A DNA stretch of 64,000 nucleotides, from the NCBI RefSeq assembly GCF_003970795.1, contig NZ_RWKW01000093.1:1-64000 (forward strand), read 5' to 3'. The DNA comes from Aquibium carbonis (GTDB taxonomy: Bacteria > Pseudomonadota > Alphaproteobacteria > Rhizobiales > Rhizobiaceae). The position numbers and the translations under genes are program-made. Each line of letters opens with the position of its first letter. The stretch's first letter is position 1. Shown here one piece after another: positions 9,528-17,811 of the stretch. Below the pieces are notes generated by a model that saw only the letters and a list, made by a program, of their open reading frames with translations, did not search any database and had not been told where the DNA came from.

Positions 9528-10320
9528 CCGGTTCGACATCCGCCGGCAGACCGGCTTCCCGACGGTCGCCCTGTTCTGCTTCTTTCTGCTCTACCTGCCG
9601 CTGTCGGTCGTCGTCATCTTCGCCTTCAACTCCGGAACGTCGATCGCCGTGTGGGAAGGGTTCTCGTTCCGCTGGTTCGTGCAGGCGTGGAGCAACCAGC
9701 AGGTGGTCGACGCCTCGATCCGTTCCGTGCAGATCGCCAGCGTGGCCGCGGTGATCGCCACGGTGGCCGCCACCATGGCGGCGCTCGCCACCACCCGGAC
9801 GCGGCCCTATCGGGGGCTCACCTTCAAATATGCCTTCATCAACCAGCCGCTGATGGTGCCGGAGATCGTCACGGCGGTGGCGCTGCTGATCTTCTTCTCG
9901 CGCATCAAGATCGCGACCGGTTATTCCGGCCTCGGCTACCTGATGATCGCGCACGCGGCCTTCTGCATTCCCTTCGCCTATCTCCCGATCCGGGCCCGGC
10001 TCGAAAGCATGGATACCGCGCTGGAGACCGCCGCGGCCGACCTCTACGCCACGCCCTGGCAGGCCTTCCGCCGCGTGACGCTGCCGCTGCTGTGGCCCGG
10101 CATCATCGCCGGCCTGATGCTGGCTTTCGTGATCTCGCTCGACGACGTCGTCATCACGGAGTTCGTCAAATCGGCCGGTCAGGATACACTGCCCACCTAC
10201 ATGCTCGGGCAACTGCGTCGCGTCGTGACGCCCGAGATCAATGCGATATCGACCGCCTTCCTTGGCATATCGGTCGCTATCGTCACCGTATTCTTCCTCA
10301 TCAGCAGGAAGAAGACCTGA
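9520..10320 (+). CDS. potC: Spermidine/putrescine-type ABC transporter permease (PotC-like)
   Basis: The second permease subunit, 266 residues, with six predicted helices. It has the EAA loop motif ETAAADLYATPWQAFRRV and the PotC/PotI-typical segment ISLDDVVITEFV close to the C-terminus. The start is the ATG at 9520 inside the potB-like stop (ATGGCTAG overlap). It forms the membrane channel with the preceding permease. About 38 bases separate it from the binding-protein gene. Confidence 0.88.
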   Translation: MASRFDIRRQTGFPTVALFCFFLLYLPLSVVVIFAFNSGTSIAVWEGFSFRWFVQAWSNQQVVDASIRSVQIASVAAVIATVAATMAALATTRTRPYRGLTFKYAFINQPLMVPEIVTAVALLIFFSRIKIATGYSGLGYLMIAHAAFCIPFAYLPIRARLESMDTALETAAADLYATPWQAFRRVTLPLLWPGIIAGLMLAFVISLDDVVITEFVKSAGQDTLPTYMLGQLRRVVTPEINAISTAFLGISVAIVTVFFLISRKKT

Positions 10321-10358
10321 GCAACGATACAACGACGCCAATGAATGGGAGAACGACG

Positions 10359-11393
10359 ATGCACTGGAAACTGACCGCGACCGCTGCGGGCGTCGCTATG
10401 CTGGCCTCTTCCGGGCTGGCGAACGCCGCCGGCGAACTCAACATCTACAACTGGGGCAACTACACCAGTCCCGAACTGATCAAGAAGTTCGAGGAAGCGC
10501 ACGACGTCAAGGTGACGCTCACCGATTATGATTCCAACGACACCGCGCTCGCCAAGGTGCGCCAGGGCGGCCACGGCTTCGACATCGTGGTGCCGTCGGC
10601 GAGCGTCATCCCGATCTGGATCCGGGAAGACCTGCTGCTCGAAACCAATCCGAACGAGATGGAGAACTTCAAGAACGTCGCCGACCGCTGGAAGGACGTG
10701 CCGTTCGATCCGGGCCGCAAGTACACCGTGCCGTGGCAATGGGGCACCGTCGGCCTGTCGGTGAACACCGCCGACTACAAGGGCGACATCAACACCTCGG
10801 CGATCTTCCTCGATCCGCCCGCCGAACTGGAAGGCAAGATCAACGTCATTCCAGAGATGGCGGACGTGATGCATCTGGCCATCACCTATCTGGGCGGCGA
10901 GCCCTGCACGTCGGACCGGACGATCCTCAGGCAGGTGCGCGACAAGCTGCTGGAGGCCAAGCCGAAGTGGATCTCGATGAACTACGGCAACATCGAAGCC
11001 ATGACCAAGCGTGACTTCCTGGCGACGGTGAACTGGAACGGCGCCTCGCTGCGCATGCGCGAACAGGATCCCAACATCAAGTACGGCTATCCGAAGGAGG
11101 GCTATCCGATCTGGATGGACAACGTGGCCGTGTTGAAGGACGCACGGAACGTCGAGAACGCCAAGCTGTTCATGAACTTCATCATGGATCCGGAGAACGC
11201 GGCCATGATCTCGGATTTCGCGAAATACGCCAACGGCATCGACGGGTCCGAGGAGTTCATGCCGGCCAACATGAGCGACGCGCCGGAAATCGTCGTTCCG
11301 GAAGAGCTTCAGGCGGCGGGAACCTTCGCGCTGACCTGCCCGGAAGAAGCCCGCAACCTCTACACGGCGATCTGGACCGAGTTGCAGAAATAG
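10359..11393 (+). CDS. potD: Polyamine-type periplasmic substrate-binding protein (PotD-like)
   Basis: A periplasmic binding protein of 344 residues with a Sec signal peptide that probably ends after SGLANA. The mature N-terminus ELNIYNWGNYTSPELIKKF is the hallmark opening of PotD/PotF-type proteins, and a DYDSNDTALAK stretch follows as in that family. It captures the ligand and delivers it to the two permeases. The ATG at 10359 follows GGGAGAACGACG; an ATG at 10341 is in frame but has no ribosome site. A strong intrinsic terminator lies just downstream, so the pot-like operon ends here. The ligand may be putrescine, spermidine or another cationic amine. Confidence 0.88.
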   Translation: MHWKLTATAAGVAMLASSGLANAAGELNIYNWGNYTSPELIKKFEEAHDVKVTLTDYDSNDTALAKVRQGGHGFDIVVPSASVIPIWIREDLLLETNPNEMENFKNVADRWKDVPFDPGRKYTVPWQWGTVGLSVNTADYKGDINTSAIFLDPPAELEGKINVIPEMADVMHLAITYLGGEPCTSDRTILRQVRDKLLEAKPKWISMNYGNIEAMTKRDFLATVNWNGASLRMREQDPNIKYGYPKEGYPIWMDNVAVLKDARNVENAKLFMNFIMDPENAAMISDFAKYANGIDGSEEFMPANMSDAPEIVVPEELQAAGTFALTCPEEARNLYTAIWTELQK

Positions 11394-11419
11394 CGGCCAC
11401 CGCCCGTCTGACCACCCCG

Positions 11420-11446
11420 CCCCGGCGCGACGCGCCGGGGTTTATT
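11420..11446 (+). terminator. Rho-independent terminator of the pot-like operon
   Basis: A perfect 9-bp GC stem (CCCCGGCGC at 11420-11428 with GCGCCGGGG at 11432-11440) has a GAC loop and is followed by TTTATT. It lies 27 bases after the binding-protein stop codon. Confidence 0.88.
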
Positions 11447-11606
11447 CTTATAAAACCATTGGATTTCCACCCATGTAAGGGTTCGTTCATAATTGATTAA
11501 GTTTCGCGAAACTTTTCTCGCGGATGCTCCGTCGGGTGAGGCGATTCGCGGCCGGGACACGGCGTGTTCCAAGCGGGAGAATCGTCAGGCACCAAGGGGG
11601 TGAAAC

Positions 11607-12188
11607 ATGAAATTTCTTGCAGCGACGGCCATGTCGGCCGTCATCTGGGCAAGTGCATTCGGCGGCCAGGCATTGGCGCAGGACCATGTCGGTCCGATCA
11701 CCGACTACGTGAAGGCCAACATCGAGCCCTGGCTCTCCGATCCCGTCGTGATCGGCGCGATCAACGAACAGAACGCCGCTCATGCCGGGCTGACCCAGGC
11801 CGACATCGACGCTCTCGACAAGCAGTGGCGCGCGGAGGTGGATGCCGGATCCAAGCCGCTCATCGACAAGGTCATGGGCAATGCGCTGTCGAAGTTCCTC
11901 GCCGCCAAGCAGGCCGAAGCGGGCGGCATGATCACCGAAGCCTTCGTGATGGACAACAAGGGCCTCAATGTCGGCCAGAGCGAGATCACCTCGGACTACT
12001 GGCAGGGCGACGAGGCGAAATGGCAGAAGTCCTATGCGCTCGGCGCGGGAACCATCTTCGTCGACGATGTCGACAAGGACGAGTCCACGCAGAGGCTGCA
12101 GTCGCAGGTCAGCGTCGCCATCAGCGATCCGGCCACCGGCCAGGCCATCGGCGCGATCACGCTCGGAATCGACGTCGAAGGCCTCTGA
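11607..12188 (+). CDS. Small periplasmic Cache-like sensor protein
   Basis: A protein of 193 residues with a Sec signal peptide ([12 protein letters not shown]..., probably cleaved after GGQALA). The rest resembles a single Cache/PAS-like extracellular sensing domain without any membrane anchor or output domain: a long N-terminal helix (residues ~30-60), then [14 protein letters not shown] and [15 protein letters not shown], motifs typical of ligand-binding Cache folds. It sits 35 bp before a chemoreceptor gene and has its own ribosome site (AAGGGGGTGAAAC). I infer that it presents a ligand to that receptor or modulates it. The exact family is not certain; it could equally be a free-standing redox or metabolite sensor. 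Confidence 0.72.
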   Translation: MKFLAATAMSAVIWASAFGGQALAQDHVGPITDYVKANIEPWLSDPVVIGAINEQNAAHAGLTQADIDALDKQWRAEVDAGSKPLIDKVMGNALSKFLAAKQAEAGGMITEAFVMDNKGLNVGQSEITSDYWQGDEAKWQKSYALGAGTIFVDDVDKDESTQRLQSQVSVAISDPATGQAIGAITLGIDVEGL

Positions 12189-12223
12189 GGCCTTCGCGGG
12201 GCGCGTTGTATCGGGCGAAGAGT

Positions 12224-14167
12224 ATGGGGGTTGTGTCTGGCATGTTCGGCAAGCGATCGATCACGTTCAAGCTCGTGCTGGCTGCGCTCGGCGTCAGCCT
12301 CGCGGGCCTCGGTGCATCCGTGACCCTCATCGACCGGACAGCCAAGAGCAGCCTCCACGATCTGGCCACCGACGCCTGGATCATCCAGACCGGCCAGATC
12401 GCCACGGCCGCGGCAGGCGGCATCCGCTGGAAGAAGCCCGAGGTCGTCGCCGATGCCTGGGCGGCCTACCAGAACAACCCGGACCGCATTCTCTCGCGTG
12501 CGGTCGCTTTCGATACGACCGGCAACGTGATCGCCGAATTCACCGCTCCCGGCGTTTCGGCCGCGGCGATCGACACGTCGCTGCGGCGTCTGCTTGCCGC
12601 GCCGAGCGAAGGCACGGCCGTCGAGGCGGTGGGCGGCAACGTGCTGATGGTGACCCCGGCCGGCACCAGCGCCGAAGGCAAGCCGCTCGGCTATGTTGCC
12701 GTTGCGTGGAACACCAGCACCCTGGAGGCCGTCCGGTCCTCGCTCTGGCTCGGCGCCACCGGCGTCCAGTCGATCTCGGCCCTCATCCTGGTGGTCCTGC
12801 TGTTCATCAGCATTCGTTTCGTGGTCGGTCGTCCGCTGGGCGAAATCACCCAGCGCATCGAGAAGCTCTCGAACGGCGACCTGGAGTCGACCGTGCCGAA
12901 CCTCGATCGATCCGACGAGGTCGGCGTGATCGCGCGGTCGCTGGAGGGCTTCCGCAAGGCCTCGCTCGACAAGCTCGAGGCCGATCGGGAACTCGACGCC
13001 CAGCGCCGCCAGATGGAGGAGCAGCGCGACGAGAACGACGCCTCCCGCAGTTCGGCCGCCAAGCTGCAGGCAGCGGTCGTCAAGCTCATCGGCGCAGCAC
13101 TCGCACGACTGGCCGATGGCGACCTGACGACCCGGCTCAAGGTGGACTTCCCGCCGGAGTACCGGAAGATCAAGGAAGACTTCAACACCGCCATGGACCG
13201 GCTGCAGGACGCCATGCAGCAGATCGTCGCCACCGGGCGCCAGCTCGAATACGGCACCGACGAGATCAGCCGCGCAGCCGATGAACTCGCCCGCCGCAGC
13301 GAGCAGCAGGCGGCCACGATCGAGGAGACGGTGGCCGCCGTCGGCGAGATCACCCGTTCGGTCTCGGCCACCGCGGCCGGAGCCGGGGAGGCCCGTGCAG
13401 CCGTGATCGACATGACGACCGACACCGGCCACAGCGACAAGGTGGTGGGCGCCGCCATCTCGGCGATGGGCGGCATCGAGAAATCGTCCGAAGAGATTTC
13501 CAAGATCATCGGCGTCATCGACGAGATCGCATTCCAGACCAACCTCCTGGCGCTCAACGCGGGCGTCGAGGCGGCGCGCGCCGGCGAAGCTGGCCGCGGT
13601 TTCGCCGTGGTCGCGCAGGAGGTTCGCGGCCTGGCGCAGCGCTCGGCCGACGCCGCGCGCGAGATCAAGCAGCTGATCCAGACGTCGGCCGGCCAGGTGA
13701 AGACGGGCGCGAAGCTGGTCGGCGAGACCGGCGACGTCATCGGCCGCATCGCGGCACGGGTCGAAAGCATCAGTTCGATCGTCACCGAGATCGCCCGCGG
13801 CGCAGAAGAGCAGGCCGCCACCCTGCGCGGCATCAATTCGGCGATGAACGGCATCGACACCGCGACTCAGCAAGGCGCGGCGATGGCGCAGCAGTTCACC
13901 TCGACCAGCCGCGGCCTCGCCCGTGACGGCGAGGAGCTGAACCGGCTGATGTCGCATTTCCGCGGCGCGGAAAGCCATGTCGACGAACGCCCGGCGGCGC
14001 ATCGCCCGGCTCAGGCCCGCCGGGCGCCCGCACTTGCGACCGTTGCCACGAGCCGCCGGCCCGAGCCCGCGAACACCTGGCGTGAGCCACCTCGCGCCCG
14101 CCCGGCCACCCTCGGCGCCAACGCGCTCGACATCGAGGCCGAGTCCGACGGCTGGGAAGAGTTCTGA
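12224..14167 (+). CDS. Methyl-accepting chemotaxis protein with two HAMP domains
   Basis: A receptor of 647 residues. Helix 1 is near residues 11-31, a periplasmic sensing region spans about 35-175, helix 2 ([19 protein letters not shown]) is near 180-200, a HAMP domain follows ([18 protein letters not shown]), and a second HAMP-like segment is near 285-335. The signalling domain contains the hairpin tip [19 protein letters not shown] and [18 protein letters not shown]. After a Pro/Ala/Arg-rich linker the last five residues are GWEEF, a CheR/CheB-docking pentapeptide of the xWxxF type. The start at 12224 is the first ATG after the preceding gene; an alternative ATG at 12242 is possible. Confidence 0.92.
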   Translation: MGVVSGMFGKRSITFKLVLAALGVSLAGLGASVTLIDRTAKSSLHDLATDAWIIQTGQIATAAAGGIRWKKPEVVADAWAAYQNNPDRILSRAVAFDTTGNVIAEFTAPGVSAAAIDTSLRRLLAAPSEGTAVEAVGGNVLMVTPAGTSAEGKPLGYVAVAWNTSTLEAVRSSLWLGATGVQSISALILVVLLFISIRFVVGRPLGEITQRIEKLSNGDLESTVPNLDRSDEVGVIARSLEGFRKASLDKLEADRELDAQRRQMEEQRDENDASRSSAAKLQAAVVKLIGAALARLADGDLTTRLKVDFPPEYRKIKEDFNTAMDRLQDAMQQIVATGRQLEYGTDEISRAADELARRSEQQAATIEETVAAVGEITRSVSATAAGAGEARAAVIDMTTDTGHSDKVVGAAISAMGGIEKSSEEISKIIGVIDEIAFQTNLLALNAGVEAARAGEAGRGFAVVAQEVRGLAQRSADAAREIKQLIQTSAGQVKTGAKLVGETGDVIGRIAARVESISSIVTEIARGAEEQAATLRGINSAMNGIDTATQQGAAMAQQFTSTSRGLARDGEELNRLMSHFRGAESHVDERPAAHRPAQARRAPALATVATSRRPEPANTWREPPRARPATLGANALDIEAESDGWEEF

Positions 14168-14194
14168 TACGCTCAGGCCTTCCTTTGCGGCCGC

Positions 14195-14653
14195 TCAGAG
14201 CCCCTCGGCAGCCTCCGAGACGATCTCGTCCAGCAAGGCGTTGACCTCGTCGCGCCCCGGCCCGGCCGGCAGCCGACGGAAGCCCACCACGACCTTGCCC
14301 GGCTCCGCCTCGGTTTCGTAGGCGAAGAGGACATAGGGGCAGAAGGCGATGTTGCCCATGTCGGCTTCCATGGCCTTGCGCGACACCACCGCCGAGCAGA
14401 ATTGCAGAAACTCCGCTTCACGATAGAGCGGCATGGCGGCGCCGACATCTCCCGCCGTCCGCTTCAGCATCTCGCCGATATGGCCGTGATAGTCGATCAC
14501 GTAGCCGCGGTTGACCACCGCGTCCTCGAGATCGGCGATCACGCTGGCGAAGGGCGACTGCGTTTCGTGAGTCGTGACCATGTCGTCCGCCAGCGCCGGG
14601 CTGGCCAGGCCGAGGGCTGCGGCCAGCGCCGCTGCCATCACATTTGCGCGCAT
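14195..14653 (-). CDS. DUF302 domain secreted protein
   Basis: A protein of 152 residues with a signal peptide (cleavage probably after ASPALA) and a DUF302 domain. DUF302 is recognised by the FASVIADLEDAVVNRGYVI start and the CSAVVSRKAMEAD and IAFCPYVLFAYE segments. Proteins of this family are periplasmic, of unknown function, and often sit beside sulfur or c-type cytochrome genes. The start is supported by GGGAGG five bases upstream. It is divergent from the SoxH-like hydrolase gene; the 92-bp gap holds the first of four related sox operator sites, so both genes are likely in the thiosulfate regulon. Confidence 0.85.
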   Translation of the reverse strand: MRANVMAAALAAALGLASPALADDMVTTHETQSPFASVIADLEDAVVNRGYVIDYHGHIGEMLKRTAGDVGAAMPLYREAEFLQFCSAVVSRKAMEADMGNIAFCPYVLFAYETEAEPGKVVVGFRRLPAGPGRDEVNALLDEIVSEAAEGL

Positions 14654-14704
14654 CTTTTCCTCCCGTGAGGCTCATTGCCCCTCGACAAGCGTAGTCCAGT
14701 CCTC

Positions 14705-14734
14705 ATAAATATGCAAAAAATAATATATTTGCAT
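14705..14734. promoter_or_regulatory. Candidate SoxR operator A (DUF302 / SoxH-like intergenic)
   Basis: An AT-rich island in GC-rich DNA contains a perfect 7-bp inverted repeat, ATGCAAA (14711-14717) and TTTGCAT (14728-14734). It aligns with operator C upstream of soxX at 21 of 28 positions by eye. It lies in the divergent promoter region just upstream of the GGGAGG of the SoxH-like gene. SoxR binding here is inferred. Confidence 0.65.
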
Positions 14735-14745
14735 GGGAGGACGAC

Positions 14746-15693
14746 ATGAACTTCACGCGTATGCCCCTGCCGGGCGTCGACCGGCGACGCTTTCTCGCTG
14801 CGACGGGTTCGGCGGCGCTCATTGCCCTCTCCGGCGGCCTGCTTCCGACGCGCACGGCGCGCGCGCAGCCGCTGTCGACCGGCTCGGCCGAGATTACGAT
14901 TCTCAGCGACGGCAATCTCGTGCTGCCGATGGGCTTTGCGTTTCCCGCCGTCGATCAGGGCGAACTGGCGAAGCTGCTCGCCGACAACGGAATGGCCACG
15001 GACGCACTGCTGCCCGACTGCAACGTGACGCTGGCGCGGATGGGCGACAGGCTGGTCATCTTCGACGTCGGGGCCGGCGCCAACTTCATGCCCAGCGCCG
15101 GCAAGCTCGCCGACAGCTTGGCTGCGGCCGGCGTCGACCCGGCAGACGTGACGGACGTGATCTTCACGCATGCGCACCCGGATCATCTCTGGGGCCTGAT
15201 CGACGATTTCGACGAACTGGTGTTCCCCAACGCCGAGTATCGGATCGGGCGGGCGGAATGGGATTTCTGGTCGGCACCGGATGCGATTTCGCGGGTGCCG
15301 GAGGATCGCCAGACCTTCGTGATCGGCGCCCAGAACCGGTTCGCGGCGATCGAGGACCGCGTGATCTTCATCGAGGGCGGGCAGGACGTGCTGCCGGGGA
15401 TCGAGGCGGTCGCGACGCCAGGCCATACGCCTGGGCACCTGTCCTTCATGATCCACGGCGCGGAGCCGGTGCTGATCGTCGGCGACGCCATCACCAATTC
15501 GGTGATCTCGTTTGCGCGGCCCGACTGGCCGTCGGGCAGCGACCAGGATCCCGGGCTCGGCGCGCAGACGCGACTGTCGCTGCTCGACCGCCTGGCCGCG
15601 GACAAGGCGCGCGCGATCGGCTTCCATTTTCCGCATCCGGGGGCGGGGTACGTGGAACGCAGCGAAGGCGCCTATCGCTACGTGCCGGCCTGA
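14746..15693 (+). CDS. Tat-exported metallo-beta-lactamase-fold hydrolase, SoxH-like
   Basis: A protein of 315 residues. A twin-arginine signal (VDRRRFLAATGSAAL) precedes a metallo-beta-lactamase fold with the zinc motif HAHPDH at 142-147 and ATPGHTPGH and VGDAITN further on. Length, Tat signal and location match SoxH, the dispensable MBL-type protein of Paracoccus sox clusters, whose reaction is not established. The gene abuts the convergent soxT stop codon with no spacer. Its upstream site A suggests SoxR control. It could alternatively be a general periplasmic thiol-ester or alkylsulfatase-like hydrolase. Confidence 0.8.
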   Translation: MNFTRMPLPGVDRRRFLAATGSAALIALSGGLLPTRTARAQPLSTGSAEITILSDGNLVLPMGFAFPAVDQGELAKLLADNGMATDALLPDCNVTLARMGDRLVIFDVGAGANFMPSAGKLADSLAAAGVDPADVTDVIFTHAHPDHLWGLIDDFDELVFPNAEYRIGRAEWDFWSAPDAISRVPEDRQTFVIGAQNRFAAIEDRVIFIEGGQDVLPGIEAVATPGHTPGHLSFMIHGAEPVLIVGDAITNSVISFARPDWPSGSDQDPGLGAQTRLSLLDRLAADKARAIGFHFPHPGAGYVERSEGAYRYVPA

Positions 15694-16785
15694 TCACTCC
15701 GCCGGGCCGGCCGCGGCGCGGAAGGCGCCGAAGGGCGAGCCCTCGATGAGATAGGCCAGGCCCATGCGGGCGCCGAGGAAGATCGAGGCCAGCACGACAG
15801 GGGCGGATATCGCCAGCGCCGATACGGCGGTTACGCCCTGACCGATGGTGCAGCCCATGGCGAAAACGCCGCCGACCCCCATCAGCACCCCGCCCGCCAG
15901 GTGGCGACCGAGTTCGCGCGCGTCGTCGCAGGCCTCCCAGCGCACGTCACGCTTCCACAGCGCGCAGCCAGCCGCGCCGAGCACCACCCCGACGACGAGC
16001 CCCACGCCATAGTCGGGCAGCACGCCGGTGAAGGTGACGAACTGGAGAATCGTGTCGGAGACCGGGACGACGAAGGAACCGGCCTCGATCTGGACGATCT
16101 CGAACGAATGCGCTGCGGCGTGGCTGGTCGCCCACCAACCGAATCCGATGACGAGGCCGACCGTCGCGCCCGTCGCGATGGAATCGAAATGGCGTCGATA
16201 GTCGGCGGACGAGAAGATCCAGCCCGTCAGGACGAGGGCCACGAGCGAAGCGACGGCCAGGTTGATGTCCGCGCCGGAGAAGTGTCCGGCGATGGCGCCC
16301 AGCGACTGCCCGCCGACGCCAGAGAGGTCTATGGCGAAGTTGTCGGAGAGCGCGACACGCGCCTGCGCGATAACGCCCTTCTGTGCCGACATGGCGGCCA
16401 GCCCCAGCACGATCAGCACGATCAGCGAACGCAGGCTGCCGCCGCCGAGCCTGACCAGAGCGCCGAACCCGCATGTGCCCACCAGCGCCATGCCGAAGCC
16501 GAAGCCTATTCCCCCGACGATGGCTCCGATCCAGGCGAAGTCAGAGCGGATGTAGAAGCTCTCGGCCGTGTCGACGTAGCCGGCCGCCTGGAGCGCCTGG
16601 GTCGCGACCAGAGCGACCACCGCCGCCAGCATCCAGGTTCTCAGCCCGCGCCCGTCACCGGCGTACCAGTAACGCTCCAGACCGGACATGGTGCAAAAGT
16701 GGTTTGCCCTCGCGGCGAAGCCGAGAACGGCGCCCGCACACAGGCCGGCAACCGGAAGGAACCACGCGTGGGTGGCCAGGCTCAT
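15694..16785 (-). CDS. soxT: SoxT, YeeE/YedE-family sulfur-compound transporter
   Basis: A membrane protein of 363 residues with about ten helices and the YeeE/YedE (TsuA-like) pattern. Cysteines lie in glycine-rich half-helices: NHFCTMSG near the N-terminus, GTCGFGALVRLGGGSLRS in the middle and GCTIGQG near the end. TsuA relatives import thiosulfate through thiol relays. The ATG at 16785 follows GGGAGGGATG; an earlier in-frame start would lack a ribosome site. The order soxS-soxR-soxT matches the soxSRT cluster of Pseudaminobacter salicylatoxidans. It probably moves thiosulfate or a sulfur product across the inner membrane. Confidence 0.87.
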   Translation of the reverse strand: MSLATHAWFLPVAGLCAGAVLGFAARANHFCTMSGLERYWYAGDGRGLRTWMLAAVVALVATQALQAAGYVDTAESFYIRSDFAWIGAIVGGIGFGFGMALVGTCGFGALVRLGGGSLRSLIVLIVLGLAAMSAQKGVIAQARVALSDNFAIDLSGVGGQSLGAIAGHFSGADINLAVASLVALVLTGWIFSSADYRRHFDSIATGATVGLVIGFGWWATSHAAAHSFEIVQIEAGSFVVPVSDTILQFVTFTGVLPDYGVGLVVGVVLGAAGCALWKRDVRWEACDDARELGRHLAGGVLMGVGGVFAMGCTIGQGVTAVSALAISAPVVLASIFLGARMGLAYLIEGSPFGAFRAAAGPAE

Positions 16786-16836
16786 CCATCCCTCCCTCGG
16801 GCTTGCGCCCAACGGCAGGTCTCGAGCCTGCCTCGT

Positions 16837-17259
16837 TCAGTTGGCGTCGTTGGCCGACGCCTCACTCTTGTCGTTCTTCTCCGGATTTCGAACCGGAGCG
16901 CAGAAGAGATTGTACAACGTTTCGATGACCGAGGACACTTCCTTGCTGGCGATCGAATAGTAGATGACCCGCCCTTCCCGGCGCGTGTTCACCAGTCGGT
17001 CGAAACGCAGGCGTGCAAGCTGCTGCGACACGGCCGCCTGGGGCAGGCGCATCGCCTCCTCGAGCTCGGACACCGACTTCTCGCCTTCCGAGAGCAGGCA
17101 CAGGATCAGCAGGCGCCCCTCATGCGCGAGCGCCTTGAGAAGTTCGCTCGCCTCGCGCGCCTGCGCGAGCAGCTCGTTGAACTGCTCGGGGGTCTGGGCA
17201 TCCTTGATGTTTGGAAGGCTCATGAGAACGGAAAGGTTCATCGGTTTCTTTGGCGCCAT
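16837..17259 (-). CDS. soxR: SoxR, ArsR-family thiosulfate/persulfide-responsive repressor
   Basis: A winged-helix repressor of 140 residues. The ArsR core runs from LLKALAHEGRLLILCLL through the recognition helix (AAVSQQLARLRFDRLV) to the wing GRVIYYSI. Two cysteines, Cys-54 (LILCLLSEGE) and Cys-120 (LFCAP), are 66 residues apart, the spacing of the paired persulfide-sensing cysteines in SqrR/BigR. No metal-site motif (ELCVCDL) is present. SoxR represses sox operons in the absence of thiosulfate. The start is uncertain: ATGs at 17259, 17241 and 17223 are in frame and none has a clear ribosome site. It lies downstream of soxS and upstream of soxT. Confidence 0.88.
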   Translation of the reverse strand: MAPKKPMNLSVLMSLPNIKDAQTPEQFNELLAQAREASELLKALAHEGRLLILCLLSEGEKSVSELEEAMRLPQAAVSQQLARLRFDRLVNTRREGRVIYYSIASKEVSSVIETLYNLFCAPVRNPEKNDKSEASANDAN

Positions 17260-17352
17260 TTCGACATGGCGCGAACCGTGCCAAATGTCCAGATCGCGAG
17301 GCATGATCCAGGTCAAGCGGTCGTGATTTCCCAAGCCCACGGTCAGGAAGCG

Positions 17353-17721
17353 TCAGGGCTGCTCCGGGAGACGTGCCAGGAGTTCCCCGATGCGGAACCA
17401 GAAAAACTCGTCGCCGACATAGCCCCGAATGCGGCCGACTTCGCGACCTTCGTCCATGAGGACGAAGGTCGGCGTGAACCGTTCCTTCGCAATACCGTCG
17501 AGGTCGGCCGGCCAAGGCCTGGTGATGTCGACCCGCCTGAGCGGCGCGCGGCGCCCCTCCTGCGTCTTCGGCCAGGCGGGCGCGATCTGCGCGTTGAACT
17601 GCGCGCACCAGACGCAGCCCGGTTGCTCCAGCATCAGGAGTTCCGCTGCCTGCACCTTCGCCGACAGCGCAACAATGCTCGCCGCCACGAGGCCGCACCG
17701 AGCCAATCCCGCAAGCTTCAT
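17353..17721 (-). CDS. soxS: SoxS, periplasmic thioredoxin-like protein
   Basis: A protein of 122 residues with a signal peptide and a CVWC redox motif (Cys-36/Cys-39) right after the mature N-terminus, inside a compact thioredoxin fold (FTPTFVLMDEGREVGRI). SoxS keeps the SoxY cysteine in an active reduced state in Paracoccus. The ATG at 17721 has GGAGG about eleven bases upstream. It is the first gene of the leftward soxSRT unit, divergent from soxV across operator B. Confidence 0.87.
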   Translation of the reverse strand: MKLAGLARCGLVAASIVALSAKVQAAELLMLEQPGCVWCAQFNAQIAPAWPKTQEGRRAPLRRVDITRPWPADLDGIAKERFTPTFVLMDEGREVGRIRGYVGDEFFWFRIGELLARLPEQP

Positions 17722-17740
17722 GATCCAGCAGTCCTCCGTT

Positions 17741-17768
17741 GCATATAAATATAGCATTTTTTGAATGC
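17741..17768. promoter_or_regulatory. Candidate SoxR operator B (soxS / soxV intergenic)
   Basis: An AT-rich block between divergent soxS and soxV, bounded by GCAT and ATGC. Its reverse complement matches operator A at about 20 of 28 positions by eye, including an unbroken AAAAAAT and TATATTT. SoxR of Pseudaminobacter is reported to bind the equivalent soxS-soxV gap; binding here is inferred from similarity. Confidence 0.65.
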
Positions 17769-17811
17769 TTCTGCCAAGGTGATGCCCTGTCGGACGGCGG
17801 TGGGAGGAACG

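Noticed and set aside
12032-14002. A 656-codon frame antisense to the chemoreceptor
   Set aside because: Its composition (Arg/Asp/His/Leu repeats) is that of an antisense frame over a coding gene, and the sense gene has complete chemoreceptor domains.
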